Positions 36,288-44,622 are shown, counted from the first letter of the stretch. The stretch: DNA of 64,000 nucleotides from Mycolicibacterium baixiangningiae (GCF_016313185.1 NZ_CP066218.1:806001-870000); one strand, 5' to 3'. Notes: generated by a model from the sequence alone, not told the origin. Numbers and translations: made by a program.

Positions 36288-36955
36288 CGCGGTTGCCCGT
36301 GACGGCGCTCGTCGTCGCCAAGGCTCCGGTTCCCGGGCAGGCCAAGACGCGGTTGGCCGTCACCGTCGGGAACGAGATGGCCGCGGTGATCGCCGCCGCG
36401 GCGCTGCTCGACACGCTCGACGCGGTCCTCGCGACCCCGGTGGCCGCGCGTGTCGTCGCGTTCACCGGTGACCTCGACGAGGTGCACAACGCCGCGGTGT
36501 TGCGCGCCAAGCTCGCCGACTTCATCGTGGTCGGCCAGCGCGGTGACACGTTCGCCGAACGGCTCGCCAACGCCCACCTCGACGCGGCCGCGGCGGTGGG
36601 GGACCGGCCGATCGTGCAGATCGGCATGGACACTCCGCAGGTGAGCGCGGATCTGCTGGCCCGGTGTGCGCAGACGCTGCTGGGCGCGGATGCGGTGCTG
36701 GGTCCGGCCCGCGATGGCGGCTGGTGGCTGCTCGGCGTGCGGACCGCGGCGATGGCCGACTGCCTGCGCGATGTGCCGATGTCGCGCTCCGACACCGGGG
36801 CGCTGACCCGCAAAGCGCTGCAGGACAGGGGGATCGGTGTGGTGATCGTCGACGAGCTCGCCGATGTGGACACGGCCGCGGACGTGGATTTCGTCCGGCG
36901 GCGCTGCCCGCAGGGCGGGCGCTTTCCGTTTGCGACCGCGGCGGCGGGCCTGTGA
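36284..36955 (+). CDS. DUF2064/TIGR04282-type transferase
   Basis: The 223-residue protein has a nucleotidyltransferase-like GT-A fold of the DUF2064 family (Rv0540). It begins ALVVAKAPVPGQAKTRLAV, a nucleotide-binding loop, and has IQIGMDTPQVSADLL, GPARDGGWWLLG and SRSDTGALTRKAL. Members are nearly always beside GT2 glycosyltransferases and are thought to handle a nucleotide-activated sugar. The GTG start overlaps the GT2 stop by 4 bases. A methyltransferase gene starts 3 bases after its stop. Confidence 0.85.
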   Translation: MTRLPVTALVVAKAPVPGQAKTRLAVTVGNEMAAVIAAAALLDTLDAVLATPVAARVVAFTGDLDEVHNAAVLRAKLADFIVVGQRGDTFAERLANAHLDAAAAVGDRPIVQIGMDTPQVSADLLARCAQTLLGADAVLGPARDGGWWLLGVRTAAMADCLRDVPMSRSDTGALTRKALQDRGIGVVIVDELADVDTAADVDFVRRRCPQGGRFPFATAAAGL

Positions 36956-36958
36956 CCG

Positions 36959-37588
36959 ATGCTGGGTAACCTCTACGACCGCGCGCTGGACGGGGAACGA
37001 TGCTGGATCCGCCACGACGACGGTGAGGTGAAGACCCTTCCGGTGCGCAGTTGGCTCGGCGGACGCCACGCCGACCGGCTCTTCGATCGGGCCGTCGTCG
37101 CGCTCTGCGAGGGGCCGACGATCGACTTGGGTTGTGGCCCAGGGCGTTTGGTTGCCGATCTGATTCGTCGCGGCATCCCCGCGCTGGGCGTCGACCAGTC
37201 CGCCACCGCGGTCGAGCTGGCTCGGCGAAACGGTGCGCCGGCACTGCGCCGCGACGTGTTCGGGGCACTGCCCGGTCTGGGGCGCTGGCAGACCGCGCTG
37301 CTGGCCGACGGCAACATCGGCCTCGGGGGCGATCCGGGCCGGGTGCTGCGGCGCGCTGCCGAACTGCTGCGGCCCGGTGGCCGGTGTGTGGCCGAGTTCG
37401 ACGCCGAAACCCAAGGGGTGCAAGCAAATCTGGTGCGTCTCGAATCGTCGAACACGGTGGGGCCGTGGTTCCGGTGGGCGTCGGTGGGGGTGGATTGCGC
37501 GGCCGCGCTGGCGGCGGAGGCCGGGTTGGCGATGACGGGGCTGCATCCGGTCGGGCGGCGGGTGGTCGCTACGTTGGCAGCGCCGTAG
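36959..37588 (+). CDS. SAM-dependent methyltransferase
   Basis: The 209-residue protein has the class I fold: motif I is TIDLGCGPGRLVADL near residue 55, and the acidic post-I loop is ALGVDQSATAVELARR. Text such as RRAAELLRPGGRCVAEFDAE forms the fifth strand region. The ATG at 36959 is 3 bases past the DUF2064 stop. It completes a three-gene set with the two glycosyltransferases, suggesting sugar or glycolipid methylation. Its 3' end overlaps the convergent membrane protein gene by 20 bases. Confidence 0.82.
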   Translation: MLGNLYDRALDGERCWIRHDDGEVKTLPVRSWLGGRHADRLFDRAVVALCEGPTIDLGCGPGRLVADLIRRGIPALGVDQSATAVELARRNGAPALRRDVFGALPGLGRWQTALLADGNIGLGGDPGRVLRRAAELLRPGGRCVAEFDAETQGVQANLVRLESSNTVGPWFRWASVGVDCAAALAAEAGLAMTGLHPVGRRVVATLAAP

Positions 37589-38051
37589 ACCGTCGTGTCG
37601 TCGCGAGCCGGACCGCGTACACCGCGGCGCTGGCCCCGAACATCGCGGCGACCAGGAGCAGCCACCGGCCGAGGAACGGTTCCTGCGTCAGGCCGGTGGC
37701 GGCGGTGTAGGCGGGCGCGCCCTGTTCGAGGATGCCGGGGGAGAACACCAGGAAGGTGAGCGCCGAGCCCACTGCGGGCACCCGAAGGTGATTCACGACA
37801 GGCACGGGCGCCGAGATGCGTTGGGAAAAGGCGAGAATCCGGTCGGCGAGCGCGTAGAGCGGAAACAACACGAGGTCGTGGACGACGACGGCCGCGACGA
37901 ACCACACCACGATCGACTGCCACCAGGTACGCGGATTCCACAGGGCCGGAAGGCCGAGCGTGACAATGACGTACCCGAACAACGCGAAGCCGGCGATCAG
38001 CGTCAGCAGATGCAGCGGATGCGCTCCGTACACCCTGCGGAAGGCGGTCAT
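37569..38051 (-). CDS. Membrane protein paired with Mo-oxidoreductase
   Basis: From the ATG at 38051, one base after the oxidoreductase stop, the product has 160 residues with about four hydrophobic helices (near 15-35, 47-70, 85-110 and 130-150). Histidines sit in VVVHDLVLFPLY and VVNHLRV. It is tightly coupled to the upstream gene and is probably a membrane partner or assembly factor of that enzyme. No family name can be given. Confidence 0.65.
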   Translation of the reverse strand: MTAFRRVYGAHPLHLLTLIAGFALFGYVIVTLGLPALWNPRTWWQSIVVWFVAAVVVHDLVLFPLYALADRILAFSQRISAPVPVVNHLRVPAVGSALTFLVFSPGILEQGAPAYTAATGLTQEPFLGRWLLLVAAMFGASAAVYAVRLATTRRSTALPT

Positions 38052-38052
38052 C

Positions 38053-39315
38053 TCAGCCGGTCTCGAAGTCGATGGCGGCCACCCACTTGGTGTTGTGCAC
38101 ACCGGGCAGCGCGGGCACGATCACCCGGGCCGGGAACCCGTGGTCGGGCGAGAGGTCCACACCGTTGACGCGCAGCGCCAGCAGCGCATCGGCATGGGCG
38201 ATCTGGTTGGCCTGCAGGCGCGCCCGATTGAACGCCCCCCGTCGCTCCACCGACGACACCCGGGCCGACGCCGGTTCGGGCACCCCGGCCAGCGCGGCGA
38301 GGTCGCGCAGTCGCACCCCGGTCCACGTCTGGGTGGTCGACCAGCCCTCGACACACGCGATCGGCAGCCGGGCGGTGTGCTGGGGCAGCGCTGCCAGTGC
38401 ATCCCGGTCGAGAACGACGGGGCGCGGACCGCCGCGCAGCGTGAGCCGCCACGCCGCACCCGTCGCCGCGGTCGTGATGCCGGCGGCGCGGGCAGTGCGG
38501 TTGATCTGGAAGTCGCCTGGGCCGTCACCGTAGGAGCGGCCGCGGGGGAGCAGCAACGCCGCCTGCCGGGTGAATCCGCCGATGCTCTGCCCCGCCGTCA
38601 GGACCGTCATCAGCAGCGCGCCGCCCCCGACGAGTGCGAGGGCACCGCGCCGGCTGATCGTCGGCGGCGTCGGGTCCACCGGTGCCAGCCCGTCGATGTC
38701 GGGTTCTTCCGGCCGCGTGCCGGCGCGGTCGGTGCGCAGCACCTCGAGCAGCGGCATCGATCGCAACCCGGCGCGCATCCGGGGGATCTTGAGCGCGATG
38801 TGGACCAGGAAGCCCGCGATGAACACCCACGCCCCGAAGTAGTGCGCGGTGTAGAAGCTGAAGCCGAAGATGTAGTCGTACTGGATGTTGAGCACGCCGG
38901 TGACGATCTCGAACAGGATCCCGCCGACGAGCATCAACAGCGAAACCCGTTCCAGCAGTTGGGCGATCGATGTCGCGGGCGGCCAGACGAACAGCTTCGG
39001 GATCACCGACCACAACTTGGCCAGCACCACGGGGATCAGCACCAGGCCCAACCCCACGTGCAGCCCCTGGGTGAGCCGGTACAGCCACGCCGGGTCGGTG
39101 GGCCAGTCGAACGTCGGCAGTTTCAGCCACCCGACATCGGCGGGGATGGCCTGGCCGAACCGGGGGCCGTAGGCGATGTAGGACAGCAGGCCGGTCACCG
39201 TGACGATCGGCAGCGTCACCAGCAGAACCGAACCGAGGACAGAGGTCAACCACAGACCACGCAGCGGGCTGCGCCACCGGAGCGGGCTGCGGGCCGGCGG
39301 ATGCTCGGGACCCAT
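38053..39315 (-). CDS. Membrane molybdopterin oxidoreductase (sulfite-oxidase type) with cytochrome b561-like helices
   Basis: From the ATG at 39315 the product has 420 residues. The N-terminal half has about four membrane helices with histidines (GLHVGLGLVLIP, AHYFGAW, LVHIALK) like a di-haem cytochrome b561 domain. A twin-arginine followed by a hydrophobic stretch (SRRGALALVGGGALLM) marks the fifth helix, then comes an external domain of the sulfite oxidase type with the Mo-ligand cysteine in PIACVEGWSTTQTWTGV. It resembles Rv0218-type proteins. It would pass electrons between a Mo cofactor substrate site and the membrane. The substrate is unknown. Confidence 0.85.
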   Translation of the reverse strand: MGPEHPPARSPLRWRSPLRGLWLTSVLGSVLLVTLPIVTVTGLLSYIAYGPRFGQAIPADVGWLKLPTFDWPTDPAWLYRLTQGLHVGLGLVLIPVVLAKLWSVIPKLFVWPPATSIAQLLERVSLLMLVGGILFEIVTGVLNIQYDYIFGFSFYTAHYFGAWVFIAGFLVHIALKIPRMRAGLRSMPLLEVLRTDRAGTRPEEPDIDGLAPVDPTPPTISRRGALALVGGGALLMTVLTAGQSIGGFTRQAALLLPRGRSYGDGPGDFQINRTARAAGITTAATGAAWRLTLRGGPRPVVLDRDALAALPQHTARLPIACVEGWSTTQTWTGVRLRDLAALAGVPEPASARVSSVERRGAFNRARLQANQIAHADALLALRVNGVDLSPDHGFPARVIVPALPGVHNTKWVAAIDFETG

Positions 39316-39399
39316 GCCTGCATTGTGCCGATTCGCATGTGCGGCGCGCACGGCCTTTCAGCGCAGTGTCACGACAATGTCAGCGCGTCAGTTGATCAT

Positions 39400-39418
39400 C
39401 CCCGGCGACGCACCGGGG
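39400..39418 (-). terminator. Possible hairpin terminator after the Rv0541c-like gene
   Basis: CCCCGG (39400-39405) and CCGGGG (39413-39418) form a 6-bp stem with a 7-base loop, in the 180-base gap that otherwise shows no gene. There is no U tract, so the call is weak. Confidence 0.3.
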
Positions 39419-39495
39419 GAGGGGTCTTCGGCGTTCACCGCGGACGATGCGGGACGACGACGGGGGCGGCCGAGGGTCAGCCCGTAAACGGCCGG

Positions 39496-40851
39496 TCACC
39501 AGTTGGTCAGCATCAGATGGCTGATCGCCAGGGCCCCGAGCACGTTGAGCGCCAACCACCACCGCTGCGCGCGCACCGGGAGCAGTGCCCCGGCGGCGAC
39601 CAGCCACATGGTGAAGGGCAGCCAGATCCGTTCGGTCTCGGCCTTGCTCAGCATGCTCAGGTCGGCGCAGACGATCGACGCCAGCGCCCCGAGCATCAGC
39701 ACGTGCAGACCCGAGCGGGAGCGGATAGCCGCGATATCGAACACCCGGCCCAGCCCGGCGACGCTGCCCAACCCGATCGCGCAGACGACGGAGGCGAAAT
39801 TGGCCCAACCCCAGTACTGGAACGGCCGGTCGTTCGCGATGCCCTGCCAGTAGCGTTCCTGCACCAGGTGATAGCCGTCGAACCACCAGAAGCCCGCGAC
39901 GACGAACACCAGAACGACGGCCAGCGCGGCGCCCGCCGCAGGCGCCAGGGCCCGCAGTGCCGAGCGCCGGTCGGCCGCACACACCAGCACTGCGACCGCG
40001 GGCAGCGCCATCAACGCCAGGCCGTAGTTGAGGAAGATCGCCCACCCCAGCAGCAGGCCCGCCCCGACCGCGAAGAGTTCGGGAAACCGTCCGCGCCGCC
40101 GCACCGCGAGCGCCAGCAGTGCGATACCCCAGGCGGCGACACCGGCGAAGTAACCGTCGGCCGACACCGCCACCCAGATCGCGGTCGGCGCGACCGCCAC
40201 GAACGGGGCGGCCATCCGGGCGGTGCGCTCGTCGGCCAGAGCGCGCACGGCCACCAGGATGGCCGCCGCCACACTGGAACCGGCAATCAGGCACAGGAGC
40301 CCCGCCCAGGCGCCGCCGCCGAGGCCGATACGGTCCAGCCAGACGAACGTCAGCAGCGCACCCGGTGGGTGGCCGGACACATGGGTGATCCACGAATCGG
40401 GCTGGTAGTCGAGGATGCGGCCGGCGAAGGTGCGGACGGCCTCGGGGATGTCGGTGACGGTGGGCACCTGCCGCAGGTATTCGTGGCGGGCGGTCAATCG
40501 GCCGGCGAACCCGCGCTGCCAGCCGTCGACCATCGCCAGGGAGAACGCCCACGCCGCCGACGCCGCCCACGTCGTCAGGACCACGGTCCGCCAGTTCAGC
40601 CGCAGCGCCAGCGGCTGGCCCCACACGACGGCGCCGACGCCGAGGACGACGGCAGGCACGGTGCCCCACCCGATGTGGGCGTCCCACCAGCCGAACAGGG
40701 GCGCGGTGCCGGCGAAGTCGCGGAACCGCTCCGGGGTGGCGTTGATCAGCGGTGTGACGATACCGAGCCCGAGATGGGGCACCACGAACGCCGCGACCAC
40801 GAGCACCACGCCGCACGCGGCGGCGAGCGTCTCCTTGCGATAGGCCCGCAT
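39496..40851 (-). CDS. Polytopic membrane glycosyltransferase-like protein (Rv0541c-like)
   Basis: The 451-residue protein has about ten to twelve hydrophobic helices. The first external loop contains acidic and tyrosine-rich text (GRLTARHEYLRQVPTVTDIPEAVRTF and DYQPDSWITHVSGHPPGALL), a layout typical of GT-C polyprenyl-phosphate-sugar transferases of the cell envelope. It matches the Rv0541c membrane protein. Donor and acceptor are unknown; a role in arabinogalactan, lipoglycan or protein glycosylation is possible. It is transcribed away from the FNT-cyanase operon with a 202-base shared upstream region. Confidence 0.8.
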   Translation of the reverse strand: MRAYRKETLAAACGVVLVVAAFVVPHLGLGIVTPLINATPERFRDFAGTAPLFGWWDAHIGWGTVPAVVLGVGAVVWGQPLALRLNWRTVVLTTWAASAAWAFSLAMVDGWQRGFAGRLTARHEYLRQVPTVTDIPEAVRTFAGRILDYQPDSWITHVSGHPPGALLTFVWLDRIGLGGGAWAGLLCLIAGSSVAAAILVAVRALADERTARMAAPFVAVAPTAIWVAVSADGYFAGVAAWGIALLALAVRRRGRFPELFAVGAGLLLGWAIFLNYGLALMALPAVAVLVCAADRRSALRALAPAAGAALAVVLVFVVAGFWWFDGYHLVQERYWQGIANDRPFQYWGWANFASVVCAIGLGSVAGLGRVFDIAAIRSRSGLHVLMLGALASIVCADLSMLSKAETERIWLPFTMWLVAAGALLPVRAQRWWLALNVLGALAISHLMLTNW

Positions 40852-40883
40852 CGGGCCAGCCTAGGGGCCGCACCGACCAGCGA

Positions 40884-40899
40884 TGTGAACCACGTCACC
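40884..40899. promoter_or_regulatory. CRP/GlxR-like palindrome
   Basis: TGTGA-ACCACG-TCACC fits the TGTGA-N6-TCACA consensus of mycobacterial CRP and GlxR-type regulators with one mismatch. It is 33 bases upstream of the Rv0541c-like start and 155 bases upstream of the FNT start, so it could serve either gene. Confidence 0.5.
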
Positions 40900-40932
40900 A
40901 GCGATGGAGTTCACGGCTGGTCACCAGCTTCG

Positions 40933-40966
40933 GTGAAGGAACCGTGACCCGTTGTCAAAGTCGCGT
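40933..40966. promoter_or_regulatory. Possible GlnR-type array before the FNT-cyanase operon
   Basis: Four GT dinucleotides at 40933, 40944, 40954 and 40965 read on the other strand as AC-n9-AC twice, the spacing described for mycobacterial GlnR sites. A nitrogen-control site would make sense for cyanase, which releases ammonia. Short motifs like this arise by chance, so support is weak. Confidence 0.25.
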
Positions 40967-41053
40967 TACGTGCCGGACATATGCGGTCGCCAAGCTGAGT
41001 GTTCAGTGCCGTCGTCTGCCGCTGTCCCGCCATCCGAAAAGGAGCGACGACCC

Positions 41054-41908
41054 ATGTCCTATGTGAATCCAGCTCAGTTCGTCACGAAGATGATCGACGC
41101 CGGGGAGAGCAAGGCGTTCATGTCGACCCGCGACACGGTGATCCGCGCCTACATGGCGGGGGCCATTCTGGCGCTGGCCGCGGCGTTCGCGGTGACCATC
41201 ACCGTGCAGACCGGTAACGCACTCGTAGGTGCGATTCTGTTCCCGGTCGGGTTCTGCCTGCTGTATCTGCTCGGATTCGATTTGCTCACCGGGGTTTTCA
41301 CCCTCGTACCGCTCGCGCTGCTCGACAAGCGGCGCGGCGTGACGGTGCGCTCGATGCTGCGCAACTGGGGGCTGGTGTTCCTTGGGAACTTCGCCGGGGC
41401 GCTGACCGTCGCGTTCATGATGGCGATTGTCTTCACCTACGGGTTCTCGGTCGATCCCAACGAGGTCGGCCTGCGGCTGGGGGAGATCGGCCACGCCCGC
41501 ACCGTCGGATACGCCGAACACGGTGCCGCCGGCATGCTGACGCTGTTCATCCGCGGGGTGCTGTGCAACTGGATGGTCTCCACCGGTGTCGTGGCCGCCA
41601 TGATGTCGACGTCAGTACCGGGCAAGGTGATCGGGATGTGGATGCCGATCATGGTGTTCTTCTACATGGGCTTCGAACATTCGGTCGTCAACATGTTCCT
41701 CTTTCCGTCCGGTCTGATGCTCGGCGGTGACTTCTCGGTGATGGACTACCTGGTGTGGAACGAAATCCCCACCGTCGTCGGCAATCTGGTCGGCGGTGTG
41801 GCCTTCGTCGGGTTGACGCTGTACGCCACGCACGCCCGCACCGGCTCCGAGAGGAACCGGCCTGTCGAACCGGAGCAGTTCACCCTTCCGGTGGAGGCGC
41901 GCGCATGA
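41054..41908 (+). CDS. Formate/nitrite transporter (FNT) family channel
   Basis: From the ATG at 41054 (GGAG at 41041-41044) the product has 284 residues and about six helices. FNT words are visible: the first half-helix region LFPVGFCLLYLLGFDLLTGVF, the RGVLCNWMVSTGV signature, and the pore histidine in GFEHSVVNMF. Members conduct formate, nitrite, hydrosulfide or other small anions. Its stop overlaps the cyanase start by 4 bases, so here the substrate could be cyanate, bicarbonate or nitrite; this is inference from the operon. Confidence 0.92.
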   Translation: MSYVNPAQFVTKMIDAGESKAFMSTRDTVIRAYMAGAILALAAAFAVTITVQTGNALVGAILFPVGFCLLYLLGFDLLTGVFTLVPLALLDKRRGVTVRSMLRNWGLVFLGNFAGALTVAFMMAIVFTYGFSVDPNEVGLRLGEIGHARTVGYAEHGAAGMLTLFIRGVLCNWMVSTGVVAAMMSTSVPGKVIGMWMPIMVFFYMGFEHSVVNMFLFPSGLMLGGDFSVMDYLVWNEIPTVVGNLVGGVAFVGLTLYATHARTGSERNRPVEPEQFTLPVEARA

Positions 41909-42360
41909 CCCGCGACCAGATCAGCGCCGAGATCGTGGCGGCGCGGTTGGCGAAACAGCTGACGTGGCAACAACTCGCCGACGCCATCGACAGACCCGTG
42001 ATGTGGACCATCGCGGCACTGCTCGGTCAGCACCCCATACCGGTGGACTGCGGCAAGGTCCTCGTGGACATGCTCGGTCTCGACGAATCCGCGGTGCCGG
42101 TGCTCGCGGCGGTCCCGATGCGCGGGGGCCTTCCCACCGCCGTACCGACCGATCCGACGATCTACCGGTTCTACGAGGTGCTGCAGGTATACGGCGGCGC
42201 CATCAAGGAGTTCATCCACGAGGAGTTCGGCGACGGCATCATGAGCGCCATCAACTTCAGCATCGACATCGAGCGCAAGCCGCATCCGGCCGGGGACCGC
42301 GTGGTGGTCACGCTCGACGGCAAGTTCCTGCCGTACGACTGGACGGCCGCCGAGGGCTGA
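41905..42360 (+). CDS. cynS: Cyanate hydratase (cyanase)
   Basis: CynS turns cyanate and bicarbonate into ammonia and carbon dioxide through carbamate. The 151-residue product has the N-terminal helix-turn-helix-like domain (TWQQLADAIDRPVMWTIAALLG) and the C-terminal catalytic domain. The active-site residues are R88 and E91 in YRFYEVLQVYG and S114 in GIMSAINFSID, with the same spacing as Arg96, Glu99 and Ser122 of the E. coli enzyme. It is translated with the FNT channel gene and gives detoxification of cyanate and use as a nitrogen source. Confidence 0.96.
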   Translation: MTRDQISAEIVAARLAKQLTWQQLADAIDRPVMWTIAALLGQHPIPVDCGKVLVDMLGLDESAVPVLAAVPMRGGLPTAVPTDPTIYRFYEVLQVYGGAIKEFIHEEFGDGIMSAINFSIDIERKPHPAGDRVVVTLDGKFLPYDWTAAEG

Positions 42361-42365
42361 TCCGA

Positions 42366-42979
42366 TCAGTACAGCTGCTTGCGCATGGTGTCCTCGGAGT
42401 AGTACTCGTCGAGTTCGGCCTGCGTCAGATCCGGTTTGAACGTCTTGGCCAGTTGCGCGACGCTCGGCACGGCGGTGGGGTTCCACGACTCCGGCTTCCA
42501 CGCACCGGAACGCAGAAACGCCTTGGCGCAGTGGAAGAACACCTCCTCGACGTCGATCTCCAGCGCGAGAATCGGCCGCTTCCCGTTGACGGCCATCGCG
42601 TCGAAGTAGTCGGCGTCGGCCAGAACGCGGGCGCTGCCGTTGATGCGCAGGGTGTCGCCGCGGCCGGGAATCACGAACACGGTGCCGACACGCGGCCGCT
42701 CCAACACGTTGAGGTAGCCGTCGACACGTTTGTTGCCCGGCCGCTCGGGAATCGCGATCGTCCGGTCGTCGATGACATGGACGAAGCCGGGTGGGCCCCC
42801 TTCGGCGACACGTCGATGCGGCCTTGCGCGTCGGTGGTCGCCACGAATCCCAGCGACGCAGCGTGTAGCCACTCCTGCTGCACCGACGACAGGTGGGGGC
42901 CCACCTTGTTGGCGACGTAGCTGTTGGGATGGCCGACGATCGCGCGCAGTTCGTCGACGGTGGTCACTTCTCGGCGCAT
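42366..42979 (-). pseudogene. Frameshifted PNPOx-like flavoprotein gene
   Basis: The N-terminal part (from ATG 42979: MRREVTTVDELRAIVG through WLHAASLGFVATTDAQGR and DVSPKG) is in one frame, and the rest (PPGFVHVIDDRTIAIPERPGNKR through CAKAFLRSGAWKPESWNP to RKQLY) is in another. The break lies in a G/C run at about 42793-42801 (GGGCCCCCT on the + strand), where one extra base would restore a normal 204-residue pyridoxamine 5'-phosphate oxidase family protein. Text on both sides is well preserved, so the shift is recent or a sequencing error. It lies convergent to cynS, 5 bases from its stop. Confidence 0.85.
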
Positions 42980-42986
42980 ACCGCCA

Positions 42987-44084
42987 TCATGCCGATCCGC
43001 CGAACCGCGCGCTCAACCCGCGGCGGTCCACCTTGCCGATCCCCCTGCGCGGCACCTCCTCGACCACATGCACCTCACGCGGGGCCGCGGTGGCGTCGAG
43101 TTCCGCCGCCACGTGCGCCCGAACCTCCGCCACCGTCGGCGCCGTCGCACCCGCGGCGACGACGATCGCGGCCGCCACCCGCTGCCCCAAACGCTCGTCG
43201 GCCACGCCGAACACCGCACAGTCCGCGATCGCGGGGTGGCGGGACAGCACCGCCTCGACGACAGGGGGCATCACCGTCAACCCACCGGTGCTGATCGCAT
43301 CGTCGACGCGGCCCAGCACGCGCAGCACGCCGCCGTCCAGCGCGCCGACGTCATCGGTACGGAACCAGCCCGCTTCGGCGAACGGGTCGGGCTGCACGCG
43401 ATTGCGATAGCCCCTCGCCAGGGTCGGCCCGCCGAGCAGGATCCGCGACCCGTCGAGACGCACCCGCACACCGTCCAGCGGCACACCGTCGTAGACGCAC
43501 CCCCCGGCGGTCTCGCTCATCCCGTAGGTTCGGACCACCGAAATGCCTGCCGCAGAGGCTCTTTCGGCCAAGCCGGCGGGCATCGGGCCGCCTCCGATCA
43601 GGACCGCGTCGAACGTGGCCAGCGCGTCGGCGGCGGACGGCGAGCGCAGCACCTTGTCGAGTTGCACGCTCACCAGCGAGACGTACCGTCGTCCCCCTCC
43701 CATCGCCGCGACCGCCGACACCAGGTCGCCCGCCTGGAAACCCGCCGGCATCGCGACCGCCCGTTGACCGGCCACCACGCTGCGGACCAGCACCTGCAGC
43801 CCGGCGATGTGATGGGCGGGTAGCGCCAGCAGCCACTGTCCGGGACCGCCGAGGCGCGTGTGGGTGGCGTGCGCGCTCGCGGTCAGCGCGGCGGCGGTCA
43901 GCATCGCGCCCTTCGGCGTGCCGGTGGTGCCCGACGTCGGCACCACGACGGCGACGTCGTCGTCGATCGGCGCACCGACACCCAGCGCCTCACCCAGCCG
44001 CGCGCCGTGCCCGGCGTCGTCGGCCGGTGTCGGCAGCAGTGCGGGACCGCGGCCGCGCACCATGTCCTCGATGACCGGCAGCAC
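42987..44084 (-). CDS. menE: O-succinylbenzoate-CoA ligase
   Basis: MenE activates o-succinylbenzoate with ATP and CoA in menaquinone synthesis; MenB uses the product. The 365-residue protein is an ANL-family adenylate-forming enzyme: P-loop VPTSGTTGTPKGAML, YGMSETAGG and WFRTDDVGAL, and the hinge/catalytic lysine in RRGIGKVDRRGL. It is short for the family, like the mycobacterial form. The start is GTG 44084, but MenE-like text (LRALAVPSGAAALEVLP) continues upstream in frame, so a rare codon farther up (near 44126) could be the real start. Confidence 0.9.
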   Translation of the reverse strand: MLPVIEDMVRGRGPALLPTPADDAGHGARLGEALGVGAPIDDDVAVVVPTSGTTGTPKGAMLTAAALTASAHATHTRLGGPGQWLLALPAHHIAGLQVLVRSVVAGQRAVAMPAGFQAGDLVSAVAAMGGGRRYVSLVSVQLDKVLRSPSAADALATFDAVLIGGGPMPAGLAERASAAGISVVRTYGMSETAGGCVYDGVPLDGVRVRLDGSRILLGGPTLARGYRNRVQPDPFAEAGWFRTDDVGALDGGVLRVLGRVDDAISTGGLTVMPPVVEAVLSRHPAIADCAVFGVADERLGQRVAAAIVVAAGATAPTVAEVRAHVAAELDATAAPREVHVVEEVPRRGIGKVDRRGLSARFGGSA

Positions 44085-44131
44085 CTCGAGCGCCGCGGCG
44101 CCGGACGGGACGGCGAGGGCGCGCAGGACGG

Positions 44132-44407
44132 CTATCCGTCCTCCTCGGGGTCGTGCCCGAGCCGGGCGCGCACCCGCTCGATGTCCGCCGGCGTGGGCAT
44201 GTCGTCGGTGATCGAGGTGATCATCACGGCGATGTCGACCTGGTCGAACTCACCGCGATCGATGAGTGTCTGCGCCACGGCGGTGACCTCGTCATCGGTC
44301 AACTGCCTGCGCAGCAGCGCGAGCAGCGGCACCCGGTCCGGTCCCGGCACCCCCTCGGGGTAGCCGGCCGTGATCCACGCGACGATCCTGACTAGGAAGT
44401 TGGGCAC
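44132..44407 (-). CDS. DUF3349 protein, first copy (Rv0543c-like)
   Basis: From the GTG at 44407 the product has 91 residues. It shares the plan of the copy at 46166: a helix with AWITAGYPEGVPGPDRVPLLALLRR, then LTDDEVTAVAQTL, and a C-terminal ITDDMPTPADIERVRARL. DUF3349 is an all-helical actinobacterial domain of unknown function. It precedes menE on the same strand by 47 bases, as in M. tuberculosis. Confidence 0.8.
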   Translation of the reverse strand: MPNFLVRIVAWITAGYPEGVPGPDRVPLLALLRRQLTDDEVTAVAQTLIDRGEFDQVDIAVMITSITDDMPTPADIERVRARLGHDPEEDG

Positions 44408-44511
44408 TGACGTCACTTTCCCGGGCACGTCACAGACCGGTGTGCCCGCCGGCAGTGATGTTAGCGCTGGTGAGCGCCCGGCGCCGCCGGCCAACGCCGA
44501 CTGCACGCGGC

Positions 44512-44530
44512 ATGAACACTCGGTGAACAT
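44512..44530. promoter_or_regulatory. Pho-box-like direct repeat upstream of pitA
   Basis: TGAACA occurs at 44513-44518 and 44524-44529, exactly 11 bases apart (ATGAACACTCG-GTGAACAT). Read on the other strand it is GTTCACC-like, the actinobacterial phosphate box used by PhoP/RegX3-type regulators. It is 93 bases before the pitA start and 105 before the DUF3349 start. Confidence 0.5.
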
Positions 44531-44622
44531 CGCCGCGTCGCCGACGAAAGCCCAGGACACACCCCTGATTCGGATGACCGGTGATTGGTGTTGCGGGTCG
44601 CGGCCACGCAGAATGAGGACTC

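Noticed and set aside
37960..40947. Very long open frame (995 codons) on the + strand
   Set aside because: It lies antisense to two well-recognised membrane genes; long antisense frames are common in GC-rich DNA with biased third positions. Its protein has low-complexity R/P/G/Q text.
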